A DNA stretch of 64,000 bases from Saussurea involucrata (lineage: Eukaryota; Streptophyta; Magnoliopsida; Asterales; Asteraceae). Position numbers and translations under genes: made by a program. Location of the stretch: assembly GCA_033807775.1 (NCBI GenBank), contig CM066324.1, forward strand, positions 129,881,501 to 129,945,500, read 5' to 3'. This document shows, piece by piece, positions 11,435-21,086 of this stretch; position 1 is the first letter of the stretch, and each line of letters opens with the position of its first letter. The notes under the pieces are model-generated. The model was not told the DNA's origin. It saw only the letters and a program-made list of their open reading frames with translations, and did no database searches.

Positions 11435-11995
11435 GGGTTCAGTGGCTTCAAATTCTTGGGCGATGCCCATGTGCTTAACGACAACAGCCTCAGCCTTTCG
11501 CGAGACATCCTTTCTCCCAACTCCGGCTCCGATAGAGTGTTATACATGAAACCAATCCGATTCCGGCAACCCGTGAGTCGAGCTCCGGTGAGCTTCTCTA
11601 CAAACTTTTCATTGTTGATTACCAACTCAAACAAAGATTCAAGGGGAGGTGGGGTTGCTTTCGTCATCTCCCCTGACGACGTTGCATTTGAGGGTTCCGG
11701 TGGCTATTTGGGTGGGGCCATCTCTGTTGAGTTTGATACCCAAATGGATGTTGAATTTGAAGACATCAACGGGAATCATGTAGGCCTTAATCTAGGCTCA
11801 ATGATCTCTCGCAAGGTTGCCAATTTGGATTTGTTCAACTTTGATTTGTGAAGTGGACGACCGGTGAACGTTTGGGTTGATTGTTCTGGCGCAGACCATC
11901 GACTCAACGTCTACATTTCATACAAAAACACAAAACCAAAGCGATCAGTGTTGTCGGTGGTCGGCTTCAATCTGAGCCGCTATGTTAACGCCTAA
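11435..11995 (+). pseudogene. L-type lectin receptor kinase fragment (legume lectin domain only)
   Basis: The reading frame shows FKFLGDAHVLNDNSLSLSRD, PIRFRQP, GGGVAFVISPDD, ISVEFDTQMDVEFEDINGNH and VGLNL, then RPVNVWVDCSGADHRLNVYI and FNLSRYVN. This matches the N-terminal legume-lectin domain of plant L-type lectin receptor kinases, closest in my judgement to the LecRK-VIII group. VEFDT and the DINGNHVG loop correspond to metal and carbohydrate binding regions. A TGA at about 11849-11851 interrupts the domain, there is no signal peptide or start, and the transmembrane and kinase parts are missing. It is a broken fragment beside a MULE-like remnant, so capture by a transposon is possible but unproven. 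Confidence 0.85.
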
Positions 11996-12236
11996 AGTCC
12001 ATTGATTTTAAATTACTCTAACACCTTTTTGTAAGATTTAATTTAAACTAAAAAATATCCAAAACCTTTGTTAAGAATTACAATGTTAAATTTAATATAT
12101 GTATTTATTATTATTTATAAAAGGAAATTAAACAATTATGCAACACCTCTATGTAAAAAGATAAAATAAAGGAAATCACATCATTAATCATCCTCAAACA
12201 AAGGGATCCTCCAAACTCATTGGAGACTAAAACACT
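11996..12236. other. Intergenic, nothing recognised
   Basis: AT-rich sequence between the lectin fragment and the hAT insertion; no motif recognised. Confidence 0.5.
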
Positions 12237-12244
12237 CTTCAATG

Positions 12245-13064
12245 TAGTGGTGGCCAAATTGACCCAAACCGACCCGACAGGCCAACCCGAACCGAAACCG
12301 ACCAAGAACCGGTTCCGGCCCGACCCGGTCAAGAACCGGTTTCCAGCCCGAAAGTCGGGACCGGTTTGGGTTTTTAGGAAATTCTTCGGCCCGACCCGAA
12401 ACCGGTTCGAGGCCCGACCCGGCCTGACCTGATTTTTTTCAAAAAAATATAGCCGTTGGAGTGGGTTTTTGACCCTTTTTTTGGCTCAATTTTCACCCTC
12501 CAACCCCATATAAATACTAGGAGTGTTATGGTTCATATCACCACCTTACATTGCTTACAAAACGCAAAAAACGCATACAATTCTCATTTCTCGGCTCTCG
12601 CTATATTCAATTACAATCCATACGGATGGGGTGATGGGGGTGGGAGTTCGGGAGTGGGACCTTCGGGTGTTTAGAATTTATGTATTGTAACAATGTAACT
12701 TGTAAGTTTGTAACTTAAAATTATATATAAATTATAAAACGTAAAAAGTGTATTTTAGTGATATATATTATAAATAAAACGTATTTTTAAAGTGTATTTT
12801 AGTGATCCAATCCAATTTTTTACTTTTTAAAGTTTACTAATTAATTAATTATACAAAGAAAGTAAAAAAAAATCGAAGGCCCGATCAAGAACCGGTTTTG
12901 GGCCCGGCCCGGCCCGGTTTTATATACAATTAAACGGGTCAGGGGTTTTCGGGTTAAACCCAGCCCGACCCGACCCGGTTTTCGACAGAACCGGTTTTTG
13001 CATTCACTGTTTGGGACCGTTTTTTCTCCCGACCCGACCCGAAACCGAAATGTGGCCACCACTA
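12245..13064 (+). mobile_element. 820-bp hAT element, internal deletion derivative
   Basis: The termini are TAGTGGTGGCCA and TGGCCACCACTA. CTTCAATG flanks both sides (12237-12244, 13065-13072), a perfect 8-bp duplication. GGGTCGGG-type subterminal repeats occur at both ends. The internal frame at 12528-12674 joins the first 27 codons of a hAT transposase reading frame (HITTLHCLQNAKNAYNSH, ALAIF) directly to its last 21 codons (NYNPYGWGDGGGSSG). Both segments are found far apart in the 2.2-kb element at 56526-58753. This copy has therefore lost nearly all of the transposase and depends on one supplied elsewhere. Confidence 0.93.
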
Positions 13065-13072
13065 CTTCAATG

Positions 13073-13515
13073 TACTCCATACAGTAGCCATTTTCTCCAA
13101 GAGAGAGAGAGAGGACCAAAAGGGGCTTCCATCAATCATACCAAAGCTCCTAAAATCATGTTACCTGCTCTCCTCTCCCTCTTTGTGATTTAATTATCTG
13201 TAAATTTCCCTTTTACTAAAAAGAAAAACAAAGAAGTGGGTATGTATAAAAACCCTTAATAATCCCCACTTCCTTCTCATTCTCTCAAGTGGGGTTTTTT
13301 CTTCTTTCCATTCTTTCTGTTCTTCATTGCATTTGATGATTTCTTGAGTGTTAAAGTTGTGTTCTTGATTAAAACAAGATTAGGTTTTTTTTAATTAATG
13401 ATAACTTGTAACTAAATTTTACAGTAAGTAATGGGGAAAATGGAGAAAATGAGAATTTTGTGCTAATATTTTGCTCCAATATGTTCTCTAAAACTATCCC
13501 AAAATGGAGAAAGTT
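13073..13515 (+). promoter_or_regulatory. Putative promoter and 5' UTR of the B3-like gene
   Basis: A GA repeat (13098-13112) and a TATA-like TATGTATAAAAACC near 13241-13254 are followed by a CT-rich leader. This looks like a plant promoter plus 5' UTR for the damaged B3-family gene that follows. ATGGGGAAAATGGAGAAAAT near 13431 opens only a very short frame. Confidence 0.35.
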
Positions 13516-14281
13516 GGTATGCTCTTTTCTGGACTTAAAAGTTGGGTTCATGGTGGAACACAGGTTTCCATGATCCTTCATTCATCAATGGCGGCCAACA
13601 TAAAAAATCCAAAGAAAAGAGGTGCAGGAAGAACATTGCCACATTCTTGGATTTGATAGGGTTTCAAGACGATCATCCGAATATTACTACTCAAGTACTG
13701 TGCATGGTCCAAAAACTGCGTCGTCAGATTAAAGAAAAACAATCAACGGTAATAAAACATTCGAGAATCAGAAGAATTACTTTCAAGTTCCATGGAGAAT
13801 CATCTGGAGTCCAAAAAGATCCAACGACAGTTCTTGAATCCCCACATTCCGGTGAAGGTTCCGGTGAAGTGATCATAACAGAAACAGATTCAACAAAGTA
13901 TCTGCCGGAATTAGAAAATCCTAATTTTAATGAACAGATGGCGATGAATCATGAAGACGAGGGTGATCATGGTATTATCGGGAAGCAGTTTAACAATGGC
14001 GGCGCCAGAGAGTTGTTAAGGGATTTTATAAAAAATGTGGGTGGTTCATGGGAGAGTATTGTGTTGGTGGTGGAAAAGCGGCTGACAAAAACCGACGTTA
14101 ACAGCACTCAAGGGCGTCTGCTGATGCCGATATTACAAGATAAGTATCAAGATTTCTTGACGGCGCAGGAGAAAGAGAAACTTAATGGGGAAGAAGACAT
14201 GGATTTTGGATCATGGAAACCTGTGTTCCACCATGAACCCAACTTATTGCTGCTGGTATGCTCTTTTCTGGACTTAAAAGA
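13516..14281. repeat. Paired direct (26 bp) and inverted (37 bp) repeats around the B3 fragment
   Basis: 13516-13541 and 14256-14281 are identical direct copies (starting GGTATGCTCTTTTCTGGACT). 13540-13576 and 14208-14244 are a perfect 37-bp inverted pair (starting AGTTGGGTTCATGGTGGAAC). The left direct and inverted units overlap by two bases; on the right, 11 bases separate them. This pattern points to a local template-switch or inversion duplication. Confidence 0.95.
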
Positions 14282-14321
14282 TCCATGCTTTCTTGATGAT
14301 TCACTGAATTCCCCTCTTTGA
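13542..14321 (+). pseudogene. B3 domain (DUF313-type) protein fragment with rearranged ends
   Basis: An open frame of 259 codons. The section LTKTDVNSTQGRLLMPILQD then FLTAQEKEKLN (about residues 185-220) matches the start of the DUF313 subclass of plant B3 DNA-binding domains, which normally continues for roughly 60 more residues. Here the match stops, and the remaining 38 or so codons come from the inverted and direct repeats at 14208-14281. The first dozen codons are also read from the inverted repeat. The central region (KNIATFLDLIGF, QVLCMVQKLRRQIKEKQ) is plausible native N-terminal sequence. The B3 fold is incomplete, so I treat it as a broken gene although no stop interrupts it. Confidence 0.55.
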
Positions 14322-14456
14322 ATCTGCATAATCATATTAAGATTTTGTGGGAGTTTAGAGTTTGTATTCAAGATTCTACAAGTTTCACAAGATTATATTG
14401 TCACAATTCTAGAGTTTATTAAACCGTAAATGGGACCCACAAACGAAAATCTCAAT

Positions 14457-14981
14457 CAATCGAGTGGGATAAAGGACATGCTTTAAATTATTTAGTGGAT
14501 GCACTTGGCTATGGAGGTTCAAACGATGTGTTCCCTATTTATATTGGTGATGATCGAACAGATGAAGATGCATTTAAGGTATCAATTAAACAAGTTTATA
14601 TTGTTCCATGCAAATCATGACATTCTAATTTTTTATTTATTAAATATGTAAAATAATATTAGGTAATAATTGCAGAAAATATGGTTGATAATTATTTATA
14701 TAATGGTTTAAGACAAACACTGTCGATGATTATTATATTCTAAGAGTGTTTTAAGACGTATATTTTTAGTGTCTATATATTATACAAATAGCTGTTTTCC
14801 TTCTTTTTCTTAATTATGAAGTAGGTTATTGTTTTTTTGTGTACAGGCTATAAAGAATAGAGGAAAAGGGTATTCGATTGTTGTTTCCTCGACCCCAAAG
14901 GAAACCAATGCTTTATACTCTCTTTGCAGTCCATGTGAAGTTGAGATCAAAAACCTTATATATAATTGCGTACTTAAATGA
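14457..14981 (+). pseudogene. Trehalose-6-phosphate phosphatase, last two exons only
   Basis: Trehalose-phosphate phosphatase removes phosphate from trehalose 6-phosphate. Exon one (to 14578) reads SIEWDKGHALNYLVDALGYG followed by VFPIYIGDDRTDEDAFK, the conserved HAD-family motif where GDDRTDEDAF carries the Mg-binding acidic residues. A GT at 14579 and an AG at 14845-14846 bound a 268-bp intron. Exon two, from 14847, reads AIKNRGKGYSIVVSSTPKET, NALYSLCSPCEV, then a diverged tail and TGA at 14979-14981. The N-terminal two thirds of the enzyme, with the nucleophile DXDX motif, is absent. It is a 5'-truncated fragment, and its 3' part is copied in inverted orientation downstream. Confidence 0.85.
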
Positions 14982-15668
14982 TTCATAATTAAAATGACAA
15001 TTTTAATTAAATGACAATTTTAAATGATGCACTTTTTTAGATGATTACTCGTTATAGATTCATAATTAAATGACAATTTACAACACAATAATTGCATATA
15101 GTAGGCAACCTTTCTTTCTCGCCCTTCTAAATATGCGTGCATATTCTAAAAAAGTGTGGTGTGATAACTTATGAAAATACCATCTCGCCCTTCTTTATAA
15201 GTTATCACACCACACTTTTTTAGAAGATTCACACGCGAGATGGGTAAGTATTTGCATAAGTTATCACACCACACTTTTTTAGAATATGCACGCATATTTA
15301 GAAGGACGAGAAAGAAAGGTTGCCTACTATATGCAATTATTGTGTTGTAAATTGTCATTTAATTATGAATCTATAACGAGTAATCATCTAAAAAAGTGCA
15401 TCATTTAAAATTGTCATTTAATTAAAATTGTTATTTTAATTATGAATCATTTAAGTACGCAATTTTATATAAGGTTTTTGATCTCAACTTCACATGGACT
15501 GCAAAGAGGGTATAAAGCATTGGTTTCCTTTGGGGTCGAGGAAACAACAATCGAATACCCTTTTCCTCTATTCTTTATAGCCTGCACAAAAAAAAACAAT
15601 AACCTACTTCATAATTAAGAAAAAGAAGGAAAACAATTATATATTTGTATAATATATAGACACTAAAA
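14764..15668. repeat. Long inverted repeat (about 410-bp arms) carrying a TPP exon
   Basis: The left arm runs about 14764-15172 and the right arm about 15255-15668, nearly perfect reverse complements. They cover the end of the TPP intron, the last exon and its 3' flank. The roughly 80-bp spacer contains a third, inverted copy of the motif TTATAAGTTATCACACCACA (about 15195-15226). The right arm ends exactly where LINE sequence begins. A transcript through it would form a long hairpin. Confidence 0.92.
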
Positions 15669-18309
15669 GTCCCCTTTTGGGTAGTATTTAGCTTTGAAGA
15701 CGCGGCTCACTAAGGTATCCGGGTGTTGGAGAAGACGCCACCCTTGCTTGCCCAACAAAGCAATGTTAAAAGCCGAGAAATTACGAAACCCAAGGCCTCC
15801 AAGTTTTTGAGGATTACAAAGTTTTTCCCAAGCTAACCAATTTATGGAGCGAGATCCATCCTTTTTAGCACTCCACCAAAAATTATTTAGGAGGCGATGA
15901 ATCTCTTTCAAGAGAGACTTTGGGAGTAAGAAGACACTCATAAAGAAGACCGGGATGGCTTGAGTCGCCGCCTTAATGAGAGTGAGTCTACCCGCGCTCG
16001 AAATAGGTTTAGATCTCCAATTGGATAGCCGTCGCCATAATATATCTTTAATGTGGCTGAAAATGGCTTTCTTGTTGCGCCCAATCAAGGAAGGAAGTCC
16101 AAGTACTTTCCGGTATTAAGCGGATTTGTCACCCCAAAAATATTAGAGATAATATCCTTGGAAGAGGAGTCGAGATTGTTACTACACATAATACCCGATT
16201 TATTAAAAATTACCGCCAACCCGGAAGCTTGCTCAAATAACCCAAGGATCGACTTGAGGGTCGTGCATTTCTCCACGTTAGCTTGACAAAAGAGGAAAGC
16301 GTCGTCCGCAAAGAGGAGGTGTGAGATGGCCGGAGCGTGGTTAGTTACACGGCACCCATGAGTGAGATTTCTAGCATTAGCGTCAACCATAAGAATGGAG
16401 AGCCCCTCCATGCAAATGATGAAGATGTACGGGGAAAGAGGATCACCTTGACGGAGTCCCCGTTTTGGGTAGATCGGTCCCAATATGTCATCATTGACCC
16501 GAACAAAGTATCGAACCGAGGTAATGCATAACATGATCATATCCACCCATCTATTGGAGAGGCCCAGCTTCGTGAGGATAAGGCGGATATAGTTCCAATC
16601 AAGCCGATCGTAGGCTTTACTAATGTCAATCTTAAGAGCAACATCCCCCGTTTTTTTTCCGAGTGTTTCGTTTCATGCTATGGAGAAGTTCAAAGGCAAG
16701 AAGGATATTATCCGTTATGAGTCTACCTTTAATGAAGGCCGATTGGTTCTCCGAGACCACATTTGGGAGAATTTTCTTGAGCCGATTAGCAAGAACTTTA
16801 GTAATGATTTTAAGAGTCACATTACAAAGGGCGATGGGGCGAAGGTCCTTCATAGCGGTCGGGGAGGCACACTTTGGGATGAGGGTGATAAGGGCGTCGT
16901 TAACACCTTCGGGGAAAAAACCATTGTTGAGCCACGAGACTCCCGTAGAGAAAATGGTATCCCCAATCATGCTCCAAAAATGTTGGAAGAAGCGAGGGTT
17001 GAAGCCATCGGGGCCGGGAGCTTTGTCGGGATGCATCTGAAAGAGGGCATCATGAAATTCTTTTTTGGTAAAGGGAGCGTCGAGGAAGGTGTTATCACTT
17101 GTCGACCCATTGCTTTTCGAGAAGAGATTTATGAAATAATCCGTGGCAAGGGAGCAAAGACCCACCTGGTCCGTTACCCAAGAACCGTCAGAGTTTTTTA
17201 GGCGTCGGATAAGGTTCCTTTTTCTCCTCCCATTGGCGTGTGTGTGAAAGAATTTAGTGTTACGATCTCCCTCTCGCAGCCAATAAACTTTTGCTCGTTG
17301 TTTCCAATGTTCCTCCTCTTTGACAAGAAGAGAAACTAAATGTTTGTTAGTGGCTTCGAACTCGTAGGCGTTACCGGGGGAGGCGTGCTCTCTAAGAAAA
17401 GCTAGCTTTTGGCGACAGTTAGAGATCTCCGTCATATGAGAGGCATGGAGATTTCGGCCCCATTTACGAAGTTTACCGGCCATCGCAGATAGCCGATTAG
17501 GGAGGTCACAATGAGAGCCGTGATGCCATGCATTAGAAACCATCGGATGGAGGCCCTCCTCGTGGAATCATTTGTTTTCAAAACGGAATAAGTTAAGTTT
17601 TGCGCGACCAAAGACGGGTTTCTCATGGGTGTGGAGAAGAATAGGAGAGTGGTCGGAAATAGGACAAACCAAGTTCTCCACCCACGCGTTTGGAAAGAGA
17701 TGTAACCAATCCGAGGAGCCTACAGCTCGGTCAAGGCGTTCCCAAACTTCATTAGCTTTGCCTTTGTGTCTGTACCAAGTGAAAGGGAAACCAAGCATTG
17801 GTATGTCATTGAGATTGCAATCCGAAAGGGCGTCGCGAAAACCATTGATGCACCAAACCGGATGTTCAAGGAGGCCCTTTTTCACGTTGAGATATGAGAT
17901 CATTAAAGTCACCGATAACCACCCATGGGGAGGGGGATTGGGTGGCGAGGGTGCGGAGGAGGTTCCACGAATCTCTTCATCGACCCCTCTCGGGGAACCC
18001 ATAAAAACCCGTAATTCTCCAAACCCCATTGACATGATCATTAAGTTAGAGGTCGATGAAATTTTGCGAGTAAGAAAAAAGCGAAACATTAGAGATATGA
18101 TTCCACAAAACACAAACGCCACCACTGCGGCCGTTACAATCGACGACAATACAATTTCCAAAACCCAAATTAACTTCAATCCTAGACTGCGCAACAAGCG
18201 TTTCAAACAGAAAAATAATGTCGGGACGGTAGCTGCGGAGGAGGTCTTTCAAGACCGGAACTGCTCTCGGGTTGCCCAAGCCCCGGCAGTTCCACGCCAT
18301 GATCTTCAT
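15663..18309 (-). pseudogene. LINE-1 ORF2: endonuclease and reverse transcriptase, frameshifted
   Basis: It starts with ATG at 18309 (MKIMAWNCRGLGNPRAVPVL), the apurinic-endonuclease-like domain, with later motifs GDFNDL-equivalent and ISDHSPILL. Reverse transcriptase motifs follow: HPDKAPGPDGFNPRFFQ, LITLIPKC, LRPIALCNV, AFIKGRLITDNILLA, GLRQGDPLSPYIFIICMEGL and the catalytic FADDAFLFC. The reading frame changes several times (near 18050-18200, 17540-17570, 16546-16632 and 16087), so no full protein can be made. The C-terminal domains are missing because of the 3' truncation. Confidence 0.9.
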
Positions 18310-20230
18310 TGATCTAGGCAGGCCTGTTGAAACGGACCCGCCTCTGGTTCGTTGAGGGGAGATTGTGTAGCAGTGGGTAGAGCTTCGGTGTTTTCCAATA
18401 GAGAGCTTCCTGCCGATGTTTCAAACTTGGTTTTTTTTTGCCACCTGTTGATCTTGCCCTATCCTTGATGGAGATACGCTTGCGACCTGTACCACCCTCC
18501 ATATGGCTTATCAGGACCCCGGAAATAACATGCGTAGGTTCGGGGGTAAGTGGGTAGTGTTGTGGTGAGGTGGGAGTGGAATGGGGTGATATGGTTTGCA
18601 TGGCTCGGTTTGCATGGAGAACGCCATGCAAGCCGTAGGTTTTTTCAGGGTGGAGGAGGGATTAAGGTTAGTGGGTGGTGGGGTCCCAATTTTATGAGGG
18701 GTATGGGGTGGGAGGGGGGGTAAGGGATGGGAGGGTAGAGGTAGTACTAGGTGTGAGTTGGTGGGTACTGTCAGGGGTATTGGTATTTGTCTTGGTTTTA
18801 GGTGGCAAAAGGGATGGTATAGGCTCTTTTGTCAAGTCACTTTTGGTGAGGGTAGGGTGTTGGTCCACGATAGTACTATGGGATAGAGGTAGGGCAGCTT
18901 TGTGGGTAGGGTCAATGGAGTTACATAGTGGGTAAAAGGGAGTGTGGTTTGTTTTAGAAACTTCCAGAGGTGGTCTTTTGTGTGTAGAGTCAGCTATGTG
19001 GGGAGATAGGGATTGAATTACCTTTTTTGGATCTGACCTGCTTTCGAAGTAAAAGGTGATTTTACCTCTATCACTATTTGGGATGTCAGTGTCCTTAGTC
19101 GTCGGCATGCTTGAGGCTTGTAACGGTTCGCCGGAGCCGGAGCCACTGCCATCGTCACCATGGGTATCAGCCTGAGTTTTTTTTGGAGGGAGGGTCTTCC
19201 AGGTCCTGGATTATCCCATCCTTATTGGCGAAAAAGGGGGTGAAACAGTCTCCTACGTTGTTTCCCGAGAGCCAAGGTCCATAGAGTTGCCAAAGTTTCC
19301 TGTCTGGGTCTTCCGGGTCGCGTATCGCCACCGGCTTGTTCGAGCATCCAATGTTATCGTGACCCCATAGACCGCATCTGTAGCAGATTAAGGGAAGACG
19401 TTCGTATTTGAATTGGAGCCATTTCTTCCTTCCTTCAAAGTTGATAAAAATTCCGACGCAAGGGCGTGTATCGACTGGAACGTTGATCTTCGTAACGGTA
19501 TAGGCTCGGATCATGTCCAGATTGGTCCCTCTCCATTTGAGTTCAGCATGTGGGTCAGCCGCCTTGATCCAAGAGGTGAGGTTGTTCCTAGTATAAAGAC
19601 GTAAAGGGATGTTGTTTATGGTTAACGAGAGGGGGATGGTGTCGAGCTTGGTGTCTTGTCAATTCCCGGACTCCGGCCAGGAGGAGCCTATAAGAAACCC
19701 TCCCGAGAAAATCCATGGGATACGTTGGAGGACCCAGTCTTGGTCCGTCGGGGAGGCAAAGGAGATACCGAAGTAAGTGCTTTTACTGTCGTCCCCCAAG
19801 TGTTTTGCCTGCCACCCTCCTTTAAACTTCCACATTCGAGCGAGAATGTTTTTCAGAAAGGTGATAGAACATCGCTTTCGTGAAAGTACCCTCGCCACCA
19901 TCGAAGTCTCAGTGAAGAAGTTCAGGTCGCGTTCTTCCACCGCAAAAGTGGGTTGGTTTTCAGTAGCATCTATCACGTCTCCCTCAGAGTTGGAGACGTG
20001 AAGCTTGTTGGTCAACATGGTGATATTATCAATGATTTCTGATGGTGTACCCATGAGGGGGTAGGAGTTGGTGGTAGTGGACAGAAAGAAGGGGATCGCC
20101 GGAGCTGGGACGGAGGAAGGAGGTTGGCGCAAAGACATGGATAAAAAAACCTTCACCCACTGAGGGAAATCTCTAGAGAGAGAACGAATAAAATCCAAAG
20201 ATATTGGTATTAACCTCATGAAAAGTGTCT
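15669..20230 (-). mobile_element. L1-type LINE (LINE-1), 3' truncated
   Basis: Read on the minus strand, this is a non-LTR retrotransposon with ORF1 (DUF4283-like plus zinc knuckle) and ORF2 (endonuclease, reverse transcriptase). It stops after KAKYYPKGDF at 15663. Compared with LINE-2, about 1.5 kb including the zf-RVT, RNase H and poly(A) tail is missing. Loss of the 3' end is unusual, because incomplete reverse transcription removes 5' ends; later deletion together with the adjoining inverted repeat is more likely. The 5' boundary near 20230 is estimated. Confidence 0.85.
18314..20054 (-). pseudogene. LINE-1 ORF1 nucleic-acid-binding protein, broken
   Basis: The likely start is ATG at 20054 (MGTPSEIIDNITMLTNKLHV), aligned with the LINE-2 ORF1 start MATNQDTIDTLTTLTNKLHV. 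A DUF4283 domain (ITFLKNILARMWKFKGGWQA, DWVLQRIPWIFSGGFLI) is followed, after a frame break between 19659 and 19514, by a CCHC knuckle of the zf-CCHC_4 class (CYRCGLWGHDNIGC). A proline- and serine-rich tail of low complexity follows in shifting frames down to 18314. In plant LINEs this protein binds the element RNA. At least two frame breaks disable it. Confidence 0.85.
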
Positions 20231-21086
20231 CTTCTCACAAGAAAAGTTTCAAGATACTGTATATATATAAGGGAAAAAAAAGACTGTTACAAAGTGAAAA
20301 CCAATGAAGAAAGCTAGAAATGGAGATTTTTGAGTTTGAAAGAAAGATGAAGGTGGTGAGCTATAAGTCTATATAACTCATAACTGTAACTACTGGTGTA
20401 AAAAACTTTCTCTCTCTAAGAAATCCTCTCTAAAACCCCTGGTGGTACTGTTTCCATCCGGAGAAGACTCCGGCAACCCTTGTGGTCTTTCAATATCAAC
20501 ATTCGACTTCTACCCGTCGTCCTCCAGCTCTCTTCGTTCTCACTCCTTAAATCATGGCAACAAATCAAGACACCATTGATACCCTCACAACTCTAACCAA
20601 CAAACTCCATGTCTCATCTTTACAACCGACACTCGAAGTGGAAGACACCACCGACTCCACCGCTATTCAATCGGTGGAAGAACTCCACCTTGAAGTTTTT
20701 GCTGAAACCTCCATGGTTTCTAGGGTTTTCTCAAAGAAAAGATGTTCTATCTCATTCCTCAAAAGCATTTTCGGAAGAATGTGGAAATTTAGAGGGCCTT
20801 GGCAGGTTCGTCTTCTCGGCAACGATTCTAAAAGTCAATTCTTCGGCTTCTCTTTCTCGACTGCTTCGGATCAAGATTGGGTGCTTCAACGAATACCATG
20901 GTGCTTCTCAGGTGGGTTCTTCATAGGTACCGCTTGGCCTACATCTGGTGATTGGAGGGACGCCCAACTTGACACTATACCGCTTCTCCTCTCCATAAAC
21001 AATATCCCACTTCGTCTCTTTACGGAAAAAAAATCTTTCTTCTTGGATAAAAATGGCGGACCCTAAAGCCAAGATCATTTGGAAAG

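Noticed and set aside
13542..14321. Intact 259-residue B3 protein
   Set aside because: The frame is open, but the B3 domain is cut short and both ends are read from duplicated repeat sequence.
16623..17201. Open frame of 192 codons on the plus strand across the LINE-1 reverse transcriptase region
   Set aside because: It is antisense to clear reverse transcriptase motifs and has no motif of its own.
17572..18312. 246-codon plus-strand frame
   Set aside because: Antisense shadow of the LINE-1 endonuclease domain on the minus strand.
15663..20230. LINE-1 as an inverted 5' part of LINE-2 (twin priming)
   Set aside because: LINE-1 and LINE-2 cover the same genes with many amino acid differences and LINE-2 has its own target duplication, so they are separate insertions.
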